A DNA stretch of 64,000 bases. Source: an uncultured Alphaproteobacteria bacterium (GTDB lineage: Bacteria > Pseudomonadota > Alphaproteobacteria > Caulobacterales > Caulobacteraceae). The stretch's first letter is position 1; each line of letters begins with the position of its first letter. Position numbers and translations under genes: made by a program. The DNA lies in assembly GCA_903860975.1 (NCBI GenBank), contig CAIOSI010000024.1:1-64000 (forward strand). The letters run 5' to 3'. Below, piece after piece: positions 46,251-56,230 of this stretch. The notes below the pieces were generated by a model. That model did no database searches, had not been told where the DNA came from, and was given only the letters and a program-made list of their open reading frames with translations.

Positions 46251-46569
46251 CACATCCTCCTCGTTTGCGGGGTTGCATCGGAGCAAAGTCAGCTTGGCCC
46301 CGCCGAAACGCCGGGTCAAGGCAGGCCCACCACGCGTTGAGCGTGGCTAAGCCGCTGAGCGTCGTGACGAAAAAGGCAACTCACCGCTTCTAAGTAACCC
46401 TCATTGAAACGACCGCTTTGGCCGAATGCAGGCAGATACGCAATGCACTCGTCCTGGCGCACACGACTGTTTCACCGGCCATCAAAGGCCGCATGCCGGG
46501 CTCTGGCTCCAGGGGTTTGGCACTGTTGATTTCAGTCATCAGCCACAGGTGCCCAGCGCCGGGGCTCGC
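46251..46569. other. 319-bp intergenic region
   Basis: Located between the short frame before rsgA and the methyltransferase gene. Open frames are short and have no ribosome-binding site. A GCGTTGAGCGTGGCTAAGCCGC-like stretch near 46335 has local pairing, but nothing specific was recognised. Confidence 0.4.
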
Positions 46570-47310
46570 CTAGCACCATTCCAGAGCCGCTTCGCCGCGC
46601 AAGATCGCCTCGGCCTCGGCGGTATGCTTGCCGCCTTCCCGGTCGTGAAGAATTAAAGGGGGTAGTAATTTCAGTGGCGCCTTGCCCGTCTTGATCGCGC
46701 GCACCAGAACGCGCTTGGCTGGCTGATCAATGAAGGGAAGGATCGGGCGCACCTGCGCAGATCCCGTCTTGGGCGCAAGCAGCGCCAAAATGTCGGCCAA
46801 ACGGTCAGCGCGATGGATCAGCGTGATCGTCCCGCCTTCGCGCACGGCCTTCGACAGGAAACCGATCCAGGCTTCGAGGCCATCGTCGGCCATCCATGCG
46901 CCTCGCCGCTCAGCGGCGGGTCCACGCAGCGCAGTCGGGTCGTCGAAGAAGGGTGGGTTGGCCAGCGCGCCGTCGAAGACGGGCAGGCCCAGACCTGCGA
47001 ATCGCAACCCGACGTCGCCGGCAACGACCTGGACGCGGTCTTCCATTTTGTTGGCGGCGATATTCTCGCGGGCCAGCACCAGAGCGCTCGGGTCGCGCTC
47101 AACGCCGACAAACTTCGCGCCCGTCCTGCGGGCCGCCGCCGCCAGGAGCGCGCCACCCGTTCCGCAGCCCGCCTCGATGACCCGCTGGCCCGGCTGGGCG
47201 TCACAGGCCGCCGCCAGGAGCGCCGCATCCAGCCCAGCGCGGTAGCCCCGCACAGGCTGGCGCAGCCTGACGCGGCCGTCCAGTACGCGGTCCTCGGTCG
47301 TGTCATCCAT
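46570..47310 (-). CDS. TrmN6-like tRNA/N6-adenine methyltransferase
   Basis: The 246-residue protein has a SAM-binding motif RVIEAGCGTGGALLAAAAR (motif I), VGVERDPSALVLARENI (acidic strand end) and the catalytic ALANPPFFDD, the NPPF form of N6-adenine methyltransferases. The N-terminal LRQPVRGYRAGLDAALLAAA is typical of the TrmN6 (tRNA1-Val A37) group. It probably modifies tRNA. It is divergent from the polyprenyl synthase gene. Confidence 0.85.
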   Translation of the reverse strand: MDDTTEDRVLDGRVRLRQPVRGYRAGLDAALLAAACDAQPGQRVIEAGCGTGGALLAAAARRTGAKFVGVERDPSALVLARENIAANKMEDRVQVVAGDVGLRFAGLGLPVFDGALANPPFFDDPTALRGPAAERRGAWMADDGLEAWIGFLSKAVREGGTITLIHRADRLADILALLAPKTGSAQVRPILPFIDQPAKRVLVRAIKTGKAPLKLLPPLILHDREGGKHTAEAEAILRGEAALEWC

Positions 47311-47441
47311 GCTTTGTGCGCCAATGTAAGGTTATCTACGAAGCCCGTGCGCTTGACCGTGCCCTATCGCGTCACCATTGTCCCCCGCAACGGCGGTCGC
47401 TCCCCTCGAGCCGACCGTCAACGCCAGGAGTTGAGGTCCGC

Positions 47442-48455
47442 TTGGCCGTCGCCATTCGCCCTATTGTTGCCGAAAAGCCGCCGTCACTGGAGGCGTTGCT
47501 GCAGCTTGCGCGCCTGGACCTGGCCGCCGTCGACGTCTTGATCCGCCGTCATATGGATAGTCCCGTGCCCGTGATCCCGGCGCTGGCCGATCACCTGATC
47601 GCGGGTTCGGCCAAACGGTTGCGACCGCTGCTGACCGTCGCTGCCGCCCGTCTGTCTGGTGCACGTGATGATAATTGTCTGAAGCTCGCGGCGGCTGTCG
47701 AGTTCATCCACACGGCGACCCTGTTGCACGACGACGTGGTTGACTCCTCTCAGCTGCGCCGCGGCCGTGTTGCGGCTCACCTAATTTGGGGGGCACCTTC
47801 CAGCGTCTTGGTCGGTGACTTCCTGTTTGCGCGCGCCTTCGAGTTGATGGTGGGCGCAGGCTCGATGGCGGCCCTTGAGATTCTGGCGCGTGCCAGCCGT
47901 GTCATCGCCGAAGGCGAGGTGCTGCAACTCACCCGCGCCCACGACCTCGACCTCTCCCAGGAGGTTTACCTAGACATAATCAAAGCCAAGACGGCCGAGC
48001 TTTTTGCAGCCGCAGCCGAAGCTGGCGCGGTATCGGCCGGCGCCTCGCCGGATCGCTGTAGAGCCCTTCGCAAATATGGCCAGGACCTGGGGCTTGCCTT
48101 CCAGCTCGTCGATGACGCTCTGGACTATTCCGGTGACAGCAAGACCCTTGGCAAGAATCCAGGCGATGACTTCCGTGAAGGCAAGGCGACGCTACCGCTG
48201 CTGCTGGTCATGGCGCGCGCCGGGGCCTCTGAGCGCGACTTCTGGTTGCGTACCGTCGATAGGCGAGATCAGACCGACGCTGATTTCTACCGGACGCGAG
48301 ACCTCATGCGTCAGACCGGCGCCTTGCAGTCTACGCTGGACCTGGCGGCCAGCTACGCAGCTGGCGCCAAAGCAGCCCTTGCCGAATTTGGAGCGAGCCC
48401 TTGGCTTCCGGCGCTTGAAGATCTCGCCGACTTTGCCGTGGCGCGGACGGCTTAA
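47442..48455 (+). CDS. Polyprenyl diphosphate synthase (octaprenyl-type)
   Basis: The 337-residue protein from TTG 47442 has both Asp-rich motifs: first TATLLHDDVVDSSQLRRG, second LAFQLVDDALDYSGDSKTLG, plus the substrate motif KRLRPLLTVAAARL and GDFLFARAFELM. These enzymes make the long isoprenoid tail of ubiquinone from isopentenyl and farnesyl diphosphate. It is similar to IspB; chain length is not certain. The TTG start follows GAGG with 5 bases between. Upstream codons to 47316 overlap the divergent promoter region. Confidence 0.9.
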   Translation: MAVAIRPIVAEKPPSLEALLQLARLDLAAVDVLIRRHMDSPVPVIPALADHLIAGSAKRLRPLLTVAAARLSGARDDNCLKLAAAVEFIHTATLLHDDVVDSSQLRRGRVAAHLIWGAPSSVLVGDFLFARAFELMVGAGSMAALEILARASRVIAEGEVLQLTRAHDLDLSQEVYLDIIKAKTAELFAAAAEAGAVSAGASPDRCRALRKYGQDLGLAFQLVDDALDYSGDSKTLGKNPGDDFREGKATLPLLLVMARAGASERDFWLRTVDRRDQTDADFYRTRDLMRQTGALQSTLDLAASYAAGAKAALAEFGASPWLPALEDLADFAVARTA

Positions 48456-48459
48456 GGCC

Positions 48460-48708
48460 TCAGGCCTCGCTGAACGGGTGTGGAAGCCGACCTGCTTTGA
48501 ACAGGATCACCGGGTTTTCGTCATAGTCGCCCAGCTCGGTGTCGGCGGTTGCCGAAAACGCCACGACGCCCTCACGCAGCGGAGCCAGACGCTCGGCTTT
48601 TCGACGCGCCTCTTCGGCGTTCTTGCAGCCCACTTGCTGCTCGGCTTTCAAGGCCTTGCCGCGCCCGGCGACATAGGTCTGCAGGATATAGACGGTTTCA
48701 CTGGCCAT
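48460..48708 (-). CDS. Small conserved-type hypothetical protein
   Basis: The 82-residue soluble protein has a beta strand followed by a charged helix (CKNAEEARRKAERLAPLREG) and a second strand (GVVAFSATADTELGDYDENP). It has no signal peptide and no known domain name that I can assign. The pattern TVYILQTYVAGRGKALKAEQ with a Cys and an amphipathic helix looks like a small alpha-beta protein. It is convergent with the polyprenyl synthase gene (4 bp between stops) and lies after fumC on the same strand. Confidence 0.7.
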   Translation of the reverse strand: MASETVYILQTYVAGRGKALKAEQQVGCKNAEEARRKAERLAPLREGVVAFSATADTELGDYDENPVILFKAGRLPHPFSEA

Positions 48709-48752
48709 GGCACCTTCACGCGCCTGTTGGCGAGTCCCGTCAATGCTCCACT

Positions 48753-50144
<1,392 letters not shown>

Positions 50145-50278
50145 CGAAGGCGTCCTGTCAGTCATGGCGCGGGTCTAGCGGCGCGGGCGCGATGCTGCAA
50201 CGGTGGCGGCAACGCAGGCGTGGCGTGTGGCCCAGCCTGACGATATACGTAACCGAGACTGAAGCTGGAGCCAGACCC

Positions 50279-50599
50279 ATGCTCGTTGCGACCACCAACG
50301 ATCTCGCAGGCTACCGTGTCACCGCCCACATTGGCATGGTGCGAGGCGTCACCGTTCGCTCGCGCAGCGTCGTCGGCAATCTTGGCGGGGCCATTCAGTC
50401 GATCTTCGGCGGCAATCTTACGATCTACACCGAACTTGCCGAACATGCCCGTCAGGAGGCTTACGACCTGATGGTCGCCCACGCCCAGCGCGCCGGTGCC
50501 GATGCGGTGATCGGCATGCGCTATGATGCCAACGAGATCATGGACGGAATCACCGAGGTGCTCTGCTACGGCACCGCGGTGAAGGTCGAGCGGGTCTAA
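50279..50599 (+). CDS. YbjQ/UPF0145 family protein
   Basis: The 106-residue protein matches the YbjQ (DUF74) family: a VTAHIGMVRGVTVRSRSVVG start region, IQSIFGGNLTIYTELAEHAR, and AHAQRAGADAVIGMRYDANE. These proteins form pentameric beta-rings, and their function is unknown. Start at ATG 50279 agrees with family length. It is the first of several small plus-strand genes. Confidence 0.88.
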   Translation: MLVATTNDLAGYRVTAHIGMVRGVTVRSRSVVGNLGGAIQSIFGGNLTIYTELAEHARQEAYDLMVAHAQRAGADAVIGMRYDANEIMDGITEVLCYGTAVKVERV

Positions 50600-50607
50600 G
50601 GGCGAAC

Positions 50608-51009
50608 GTGGAGCACGCCTGGACTCAACACGGCAAGGTCCGAGCGCGTGAGACCGAGGGTGTATTGGAGATCATGGTTGATGGCCTGACCACCCAGGCC
50701 AAATACTACAAGCCCCTGATCTATGAGTTCTTCCGCAAAGCCTGGCGAGGCTCGAGGCCGACCTGGGGTGAATTCTCCGTCGAAATCCTCATGGAATATA
50801 TCGGCGATCCGCCCTGGCTGGATCTCGATAATCTGGCCAAGGCCCTTCTTGACGCCATCAAGGGCTATGCTTTCCACGATGACGCCCAAGTGGCCCGCCT
50901 GCTGGTCGAGCGCGCTGAGGGCGAAAGAGAGAGGATCACAATCACGGTGCGCCGGGTGACACCTGTCGGACAAAACGCGTCCTTCCACCGCGCAAGCGAG
51001 GTAGGCTGA
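50608..51009 (+). CDS. RusA-family crossover junction endonuclease-like protein
   Basis: The 133-residue product from GTG 50608 contains the RusA-type core: WLDLDNLAKALLDAIKGYAF with two of the metal-binding Asp residues, and HDDAQVARLLVERA with the third, followed by a terminal strand (RITITVRRV). RusA enzymes cut Holliday junctions. They are best known from prophages, yet no phage gene is nearby. The stop overlaps the start of the DUF2007 gene by one base. An in-frame ATG at 50674 is a possible alternative start. Confidence 0.75.
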   Translation: MEHAWTQHGKVRARETEGVLEIMVDGLTTQAKYYKPLIYEFFRKAWRGSRPTWGEFSVEILMEYIGDPPWLDLDNLAKALLDAIKGYAFHDDAQVARLLVERAEGERERITITVRRVTPVGQNASFHRASEVG

Positions 51010-51212
51010 TGATCGCGCTTGTCGAAACCCACGATCCGGTACGGCTGAATTTCTTGAAGACAATTCTGGAGGAAGCCGAATTCCATCCCTTCATCTTCGG
51101 AGGGGTCGCGCCTTATCCGGGTGCGGCGTCTAGCCGTTTGATGGTGCCGCAGAGCGAGTTCGAGCTCGCCAAGCGCCTGATCGAAGAAATTGAAGGCGCC
51201 GCAACGATTTAA
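51009..51212 (+). CDS. DUF2007 domain protein
   Basis: The 67-residue protein has the single-domain DUF2007 fold pattern: LVETHDPVRLNFLKTILEEA, EFHPFIFGG, and VPQSEFELAKRLIEEIE at the end. The domain is annotated as a putative signal-transducing or PII-like small domain; its role is unproven. It overlaps the RusA-like gene by one base, suggesting translational coupling. Confidence 0.85.
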   Translation: MIALVETHDPVRLNFLKTILEEAEFHPFIFGGVAPYPGAASSRLMVPQSEFELAKRLIEEIEGAATI

Positions 51213-51283
51213 AGCAGGGCGAAAACTGGCCCCTCGTCGGCGACTCGGCTCATGGTTGGAAAAGAGCCAAGATTGGAAACGCG

Positions 51284-51484
51284 ATGGCAGACGCGACCTA
51301 CGTAAACTTCGTTCCCGCGGGAAAGCGGGATCAACTGCGCCAAATTCTTGAGACGGAAGATACCGCCCCACTCATCTGGCGCGAACGTCGTAGCTTTCGC
51401 GGTAGCGAGTTCTATTTTTCCGGCCCGCCGGCGCTGGCGCGCAAAGCCCAGGCCTATGTCGCCGAGTGGCTAATCACCAGCTGA
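51284..51484 (+). CDS. Small protein of unknown function
   Basis: The 66-residue product (MADATYVNFVPAGKRDQLRQ at the start) has a short helix, an acidic segment and two strands around RSFRGSEFYFSGPPALA, ending in a helix. No known domain is recognised. It could be an alpha-beta protein of the same general size as DUF2007, 71 bp upstream on the same strand, but no sequence similarity is clear. Confidence 0.65.
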   Translation: MADATYVNFVPAGKRDQLRQILETEDTAPLIWRERRSFRGSEFYFSGPPALARKAQAYVAEWLITS

Positions 51485-51602
51485 TCGCCGTTCGACGCTG
51501 CAAGGCGCGGTACGCCTCTGTCGCCAGCCGATCCCTTGGGCGTGATCGCGGGCAGGTTCGATCGCCGTCATGCTCGTCGAAAGAGCGCCCAAGAAAACGA
51601 AA

Positions 51603-51631
51603 CGGCCGCGCCCTTTGGCTGGGGGCGGCCG
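51603..51631 (-). terminator. Terminator of sciP
   Basis: CGGCCGCGCCC (51603-51613) pairs with GGGGGCGGCCG (51621-51631) with one mismatch. On the minus strand it is followed by TTTCGTTTTCTT. It lies 33 bp after the sciP stop and between convergent genes. Confidence 0.75.
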
Positions 51632-51664
51632 CGTCGTTTGCGAGCCTCTCAGGGGGCAAGAGTC

Positions 51665-51952
51665 TCAGCGATACTGTTGAATACGCGTGGTGCGAAGGCC
51701 CGCCAGACCATGGCGATCGATCGACCGTTGCCAGGCGAGGAACTCTTCTGACGTGAGCCGATAACGTTCCAACGCATCTTCGAGTGAGAGCAAGCCACCA
51801 CGCACGGCGGCCACGACCTCAGCCTTGCGGCGGATGACCCACCGGCCGGTATCCGGCGGTGGCAAGTCCCTCAGCGTCAACGGCGCACCCGTGGGGCCAA
51901 TAACGTAAGACTCCCCGCGACTGTTCGTGCGCGTCTGCTGTTGCTGCAACAT
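51665..51952 (-). CDS. sciP: CtrA inhibitor SciP
   Basis: The 95-residue protein matches SciP (DUF1153): RTNSRGESYVIGPTGAPLTL, then WVIRRKAEVVAAVRGGLLSL and EEFLAWQRSIDRHGLAGLRT. In Caulobacter SciP binds CtrA and DNA and blocks CtrA-dependent transcription in swarmer cells, thereby affecting flagellar and division genes. Its position next to the hook genes is as in Caulobacter. The start codon is ATG 51952 with an AAAAAGCC upstream; the ribosome-binding site is weak. A terminator follows. Confidence 0.92.
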   Translation of the reverse strand: MLQQQQTRTNSRGESYVIGPTGAPLTLRDLPPPDTGRWVIRRKAEVVAAVRGGLLSLEDALERYRLTSEEFLAWQRSIDRHGLAGLRTTRIQQYR

Positions 51953-52095
51953 GGCTTTTTAGCCCTTCTCACCATCACTGTTGATCAGAACAATAAGCCA
52001 CGGCTCCTAACAGCCGCTGAATCGGTTTAGTGAATAAGCGCATAATCAAAAATTCCTTTTGTATTAATCCGGCGCAATATGAATTTTACACTTGG

Positions 52096-52109
52096 TTAAT
52101 ATCAATTAA
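52096..52109 (-). promoter_or_regulatory. TTAA-N6-TTAA motif, possible imperfect CtrA site
   Basis: TTAA at 52096-52099 and 52106-52109, flanked by CC on one side (TTAACC on the minus strand), lie between flgE and sciP, about 145 bp before sciP. The CtrA consensus has 7 bases between half-sites and this has 6, so the call is weak. The region 51953-52117 is otherwise AT-rich with no gene. Confidence 0.3.
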
Positions 52110-52117
52110 TACTAGAT

Positions 52118-53479
52118 CTACCGAATTATATTGATCAGTTCGTCCATCATGGTGTCGGCTGTGGTGATGATCTTGGAAGACGCCGAATAAGCCTTCTGGG
52201 TGGTGATCAGGCCGGTGAACTCAGTCGACAGGTCAATTGTTGAGGCTTCGATGCTTGAGGGCGAGACCTTGCCCGCGCCTCCGGTCCCAGGGGCCTTCAG
52301 CGTCACCTGGCCCGCTGTCAGTGAGACCCTGTAGGCGTTGCCGCTGATCGCTGTCAGGCCGTTTTCGTTTGGGAATGTCGCGATCGCCACTTGGGCGATG
52401 CTCCGGACCTGGCTATTGTCGAACAGGGCAGAGACCACCCCGTTGGTGTCAACCTGGACCCCCACGACGTTACCGGAGCTGGCCCCGTTTGAGGTGACCA
52501 AGCTGACGGTCGATGGCGCGGCGAGTTGAGTCAGTTTGGAGAGGTTGAAGGTCAGGGTCTGCCCTGCGATGCCTTGGCTAGTGGCCCACGCTGGAGATGC
52601 GCCGCCGGAGGCGCCCAGCGTAATCTTTGGTGCAGCGCCGGCTGCGCCGAATAGGGTCGTGGTGGCCAGGTTGATGGTGCCGTCGGTGTTGAATTCCACC
52701 TTGCCAGCGACGATCTGACCATTGGCAGCCGCACTCACGTCGGTGGCCGGGACAGCGTAGATTTCAGCGTTCCACTCGTTGGGGTTGGCGGTCTTTTCTA
52801 AGGCGAGCGCGAACTTGTGCGTGGCGCCGACCGAGTCGATGACACTGAATTCGACGGGCGTGGCGTCTGGCGCGGTGCCGGTTCCGGTGGCGGCGAAAGC
52901 CGCCATGGAATTTGCGCCAGTATTGTAGGCTGCGGCGGCTGCGCCAACCACGGTGGTCTGGTCAACGTTGGCAGTTACCCCCAGCGTGGTCGTCTGCTCG
53001 ACCGCGTTGCCGAGGTTCTTGACGTTGATCGGGCCGATCTTGCTAAGGTCCGAGGGGTCGACATTAAACGTGCCGTTGGCTTGGACGGGCCAGCCTTGCA
53101 GGTAGAGGCCCGCCGAATTCACCAGGAATCCGTTTGCGTCGGGCGCGAAGGATCCGGCGCGCGTGAATTCGGAGGCCTGTGCGGTGGGCGAGGTGCTGGT
53201 CACGAATAAGCCGTCGCCGGAGATAGCGAGATCTGTATTCTGTGACGTGCTCTGGATCAGGCCTTGCTGGCTGACGAACTGTTGGTTTGAGGTGGTGACA
53301 CCGCCTGCAGCATAGTCGCCCGTCACGGCCTGCGAGGTGATCATGGAGGCGAAATTCACGTGGTTGCGCTTGTAGGCAGTGGTGTTGACGTTGGCGATGT
53401 TGTCGGAGATCGCCGCTAGCGCCGAGGAATTGGAGATGAGGCCTGAGACCCCGGCTAGCATGGCTGAGTTGATGCTCAT
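52118..53479 (-). CDS. flgE: Flagellar hook protein FlgE
   Basis: The 453-residue protein has the rod/hook N-terminal signature (LAAISDNIANVNTTAYKRNH, about 20-39) and the C-terminal helical signature (TEFTGLITTQKAYSASSKII, then TTADTMMDELINIIR). Between them is an Ala/Thr/Gly-rich domain that forms the hook surface. It is the structural subunit of the hook, secreted through the flagellar export system, and polymerises under a FlgD cap. It follows flgD after 117 bp on the same strand. Confidence 0.94.
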   Translation of the reverse strand: MSINSAMLAGVSGLISNSSALAAISDNIANVNTTAYKRNHVNFASMITSQAVTGDYAAGGVTTSNQQFVSQQGLIQSTSQNTDLAISGDGLFVTSTSPTAQASEFTRAGSFAPDANGFLVNSAGLYLQGWPVQANGTFNVDPSDLSKIGPINVKNLGNAVEQTTTLGVTANVDQTTVVGAAAAAYNTGANSMAAFAATGTGTAPDATPVEFSVIDSVGATHKFALALEKTANPNEWNAEIYAVPATDVSAAANGQIVAGKVEFNTDGTINLATTTLFGAAGAAPKITLGASGGASPAWATSQGIAGQTLTFNLSKLTQLAAPSTVSLVTSNGASSGNVVGVQVDTNGVVSALFDNSQVRSIAQVAIATFPNENGLTAISGNAYRVSLTAGQVTLKAPGTGGAGKVSPSSIEASTIDLSTEFTGLITTQKAYSASSKIITTADTMMDELINIIR

Positions 53480-53596
53480 GGTTCTATCCGTTCTTTTCTA
53501 GGTTGGCGCCTGCTGCGGGTGTGATCGGCGGCGCGAGGCCATCGTGTGGGGCGGCGTTTTGCCGTCCGGGTTCATGGGTTAGGCGTCGGAACCTCA

Positions 53597-54364
53597 TCAG
53601 GCTGCCGGCGTCGTTGTTGGTGTTGGTGTCGGTATGATCGTTGGTGCCGTTGTCGCGGTCGCGGTCGGTGCGACCAGGTTCACGGCGACGACTTTCGACC
53701 AGTCCACGGGTCCGCCATTGACGGTTATGGAAGTGGAGCCGTTCGCCTGAGTGACGCCGGTTACAACGCCTTCCACGTAGTTGGTGGTTGCGAGTTTCGT
53801 GCCGGTCGGGTCGGTGGCCGTGACGCGCAAGGTGTAGGCCCCGCCGTTCGGGAGCTGGGTCCCGCTCAAATTCTGCCCGTTCCAGGTGAATTTATGGTCG
53901 CCAGCCGTCATAGAGCTCGGCACCTCGGCGTGGACGACATTGCCGGCCTGATCCAGCACCTCGACCTTCAGGTCCGAGGCATTGGACGGCAGGTTGTAAG
54001 TCCAATTGGCCTGGCCGTTGCTCAGGTTGGCTGCGTCACTGGTGGCCTTGACCGTCTTGCCGATCAAGCTGACAGCCGTCGCGATCCCGTTGGAGGTATT
54101 GTTGGCCACCTTTTGCAGCAGGGCATTGGCGTTGAGCTGCTGCTCCACGCCTGTCATCTGCACGAGTTGCTGAGTGAATTGGTTCGAATCCAGCGGAGAC
54201 GTTGGGTCCTGGTTCTTCAGCTGCGTGGTGAGCAGGCTCAGGAAGGTCTGGAAATTGTCTGCCAGGCTGCCGAGACCCTGCAGTGTTGCCGCCGGCGTGC
54301 CTGCAGCTGGGGTGCTGGAGGCCGGCGCGGTTACCGGGGTCGTGGTTACTGATGTGACGGTCAT
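53597..54364 (-). CDS. flgD: Hook assembly cap protein FlgD
   Basis: From ATG 54364 (after GAGGA) the 255-residue protein has the FlgD core: TFLSLLTTQLKNQDPTSPLD followed by TQQLVQMTGVEQQ near residues 55-95, then a FlgD Tudor/Ig-like region with VEVLDQAGNVVHAE and FTWNGQNLSGTQLPNG. The C-terminus is a Thr/Pro tail. FlgD caps the growing hook. It lies 7 bp after fliK, so they are co-transcribed. The open frame continues upstream to 54574 within fliK, in a different frame. Confidence 0.92.
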   Translation of the reverse strand: MTVTSVTTTPVTAPASSTPAAGTPAATLQGLGSLADNFQTFLSLLTTQLKNQDPTSPLDSNQFTQQLVQMTGVEQQLNANALLQKVANNTSNGIATAVSLIGKTVKATSDAANLSNGQANWTYNLPSNASDLKVEVLDQAGNVVHAEVPSSMTAGDHKFTWNGQNLSGTQLPNGGAYTLRVTATDPTGTKLATTNYVEGVVTGVTQANGSTSITVNGGPVDWSKVVAVNLVAPTATATTAPTIIPTPTPTTTPAA

Positions 54365-54371
54365 GGTGTCC

Positions 54372-55967
54372 TCAGATCCGGATATCGACGCCGGACGGCG
54401 AGTTGCGCCGAAGCGGGAGTTGCGGCGGCGGTGAGGCCTCGGCTGTGGTGCCAAACACCGCCTGGAGAGCGCGGCCACGGAGGGCGGCACCTGTTTCAGA
54501 TTGTTGGTTTTGGGCCTGGCCGCCCTGGCCGCTGTCGCTGCCCACATCGAAGGACATGCCGCCCGTAAGGTCAAAGCCGGCCTGCGCCATGGCCTGATGC
54601 AACTCGCCGGCGCGCGACTTCAATTCAGCCGCAGCCTGCGGATTGTCGAAGCTCATGGCCGCACTCATTCGGCCATCCGCGTCGATCGCTATGTGTACAT
54701 CCACCTTGCCGAGACCGATGGGATCCAGTTGCACGTCGAACTGGGTCGACCGGCCATCCAGCTTCTTGACGATCTGCGCGGTCAGATTGGCCACGGTCTG
54801 GGGCGAGCCCCGTGCGGCGACAGCGGCGGCTTGGACCATGGCGGTTGGCGGCATCGTCGAGGACGTTGCCGCTTGGTCTGTCGGCGTCTGCGTCGGTCCG
54901 CTCGCCCCGTCTTGAGCTCCGACGGCGGGTTCGTGAGCCGCAGGGTCCTCGATTAGTCCTTTGGAAGGCGTGTCCGAAAGCGGTTGCTGAGTGTCTGAGG
55001 CCTTGACGCTAGGCGCGCCGGCCGATCCCGGCGCTGTGTTCACGAGGTTGACGTCGAGGCGCGGGGTCCCTTTCGGGCCCTGGACCTTATCCTTGCTTGC
55101 AACGTCCTTTGCACCGACAGGTCCTGTGGGCGGGGCGGGTGGCGGATTGGTCAGGGCCTCGGTCGCAACCATCGCGGGAGCGACCGGGGCGGGCGCGGTA
55201 CCTGCGACAGCGCCCTGAGGCGGTGATGAATTGGTCGGCGTTTGCGCAGCTGTCGCCGCGGTCGCGGTTAGTGAGGCCGGTGGCACTTGTGCCGCAACCG
55301 GAGGATCGGCTTTGGGCGAAACTTGCAGTCCAGCCGGCGCGTTGTCGCCCTTCGCAGATGGCCCCTCGAATGTGACGACAGCTGAGGCGTTCGTCGCGGC
55401 CTGGCCTGCTGATGTCGCGGCGGGTCCGGAAAGAACAGGCGTTGCGGCGGTGTCCACCTTGTTGTTTGGGCCGGCGTTCGTATCAACCGTCGCGCCCGTA
55501 ACGGGCACAAGGCCTGTTGGAATCGCCGTTTTGCCTTGGGATCCGATCGCGGTGCCTGCGCCGTCTTGCCCATCGGACGTTTTGACAACTGGGATCTGAG
55601 TTGCAGCCGTTGGCAGATTGGCGGATGCAACAACGATCAGCTGGCTGAGGTCGGGCGTTCCAGCCGTCGAGGTCGCATCGTTCGCCGCTGTCTTGACCTT
55701 TGGCTTGGCATCGCCTGTCGCAGCCTTATCGCCAATGGAGACCTTGCTGCCGGATTTAACACCTGCGCCTGGGCCCGTCGAAGAGACTGCCGGATCTGCG
55801 CTGGTTGCAACCTCGCTACCAAAGAGCGTCGCCAGCATGGATTCAAAGCCCGCCGTCGCGCCACTTGCCTGGGTGCCCTGAATGCCTTGTCCACCGACCG
55901 TCGCACCCATTGGGGCGACGGAGCCGGGGGTTTGCGAAGCAGCGATATTGATCGCGGGAGCGGACAT
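54372..55967 (-). CDS. fliK: Flagellar hook-length control protein FliK
   Basis: The 531-residue protein has a long Ala/Pro/Thr/Gln-rich disordered N-terminal part (about 1-390) and a C-terminal Flg_hook domain with KLDGRSTQFDVQLDPIGLGK, VDVHIAIDADGRMSA and LHQAMAQAGFDL. FliK acts as a molecular ruler that switches export from hook to filament subunits. It heads the fliK-flgD-flgE unit. A sigma-54-type promoter lies about 75 bp upstream (56040-56055). Confidence 0.9.
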   Translation of the reverse strand: MSAPAINIAASQTPGSVAPMGATVGGQGIQGTQASGATAGFESMLATLFGSEVATSADPAVSSTGPGAGVKSGSKVSIGDKAATGDAKPKVKTAANDATSTAGTPDLSQLIVVASANLPTAATQIPVVKTSDGQDGAGTAIGSQGKTAIPTGLVPVTGATVDTNAGPNNKVDTAATPVLSGPAATSAGQAATNASAVVTFEGPSAKGDNAPAGLQVSPKADPPVAAQVPPASLTATAATAAQTPTNSSPPQGAVAGTAPAPVAPAMVATEALTNPPPAPPTGPVGAKDVASKDKVQGPKGTPRLDVNLVNTAPGSAGAPSVKASDTQQPLSDTPSKGLIEDPAAHEPAVGAQDGASGPTQTPTDQAATSSTMPPTAMVQAAAVAARGSPQTVANLTAQIVKKLDGRSTQFDVQLDPIGLGKVDVHIAIDADGRMSAAMSFDNPQAAAELKSRAGELHQAMAQAGFDLTGGMSFDVGSDSGQGGQAQNQQSETGAALRGRALQAVFGTTAEASPPPQLPLRRNSPSGVDIRI

Positions 55968-56039
55968 ACGCTTGGAAGGCCTTAGAATGGAGTGATGGTC
56001 TGACGCCTGCTGCGTCGGGGATCATTCGGACGAGCTGAC

Positions 56040-56055
56040 GCAACCTTTGCGCCAA
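56040..56055 (-). promoter_or_regulatory. Sigma-54-type promoter for fliK-flgD-flgE
   Basis: The minus strand reads TTGGCGCAAAGGTTGC, with GG and GC exactly 10 bases apart as in -24/-12 elements (consensus TGGCACG-N4-TTGC). It ends about 73 bp upstream of the fliK start. Flagellar class III genes in Caulobacter are sigma-54 dependent. Confidence 0.7.
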
Positions 56056-56215
56056 CTCATCAATCAATTGATTTAATTGAATAAACATTGGTTATGGGGG
56101 AGGGGGCCCTTAGCCTCCAGAAGCGGAAATTGCCGAGTCATTCGGGGCCAGATGGGGCGTTTCCTGCCGCCCACCGACCGGACCGCGATTTGGCTCAGCA
56201 GAGCTTTCCTCGAAC

Positions 56216-56230
56216 TGGCACCGGTCTTGC
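56216..56230 (+). promoter_or_regulatory. Sigma-54-type promoter for flgK-flgL
   Basis: TGGCACCGGTCTTGC has GG (56217-56218) and GC (56229-56230) with 10 bases between, and a near-consensus TGGCAC. It lies about 148 bp before the flgK start, leaving a long untranslated leader. Confidence 0.75.
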
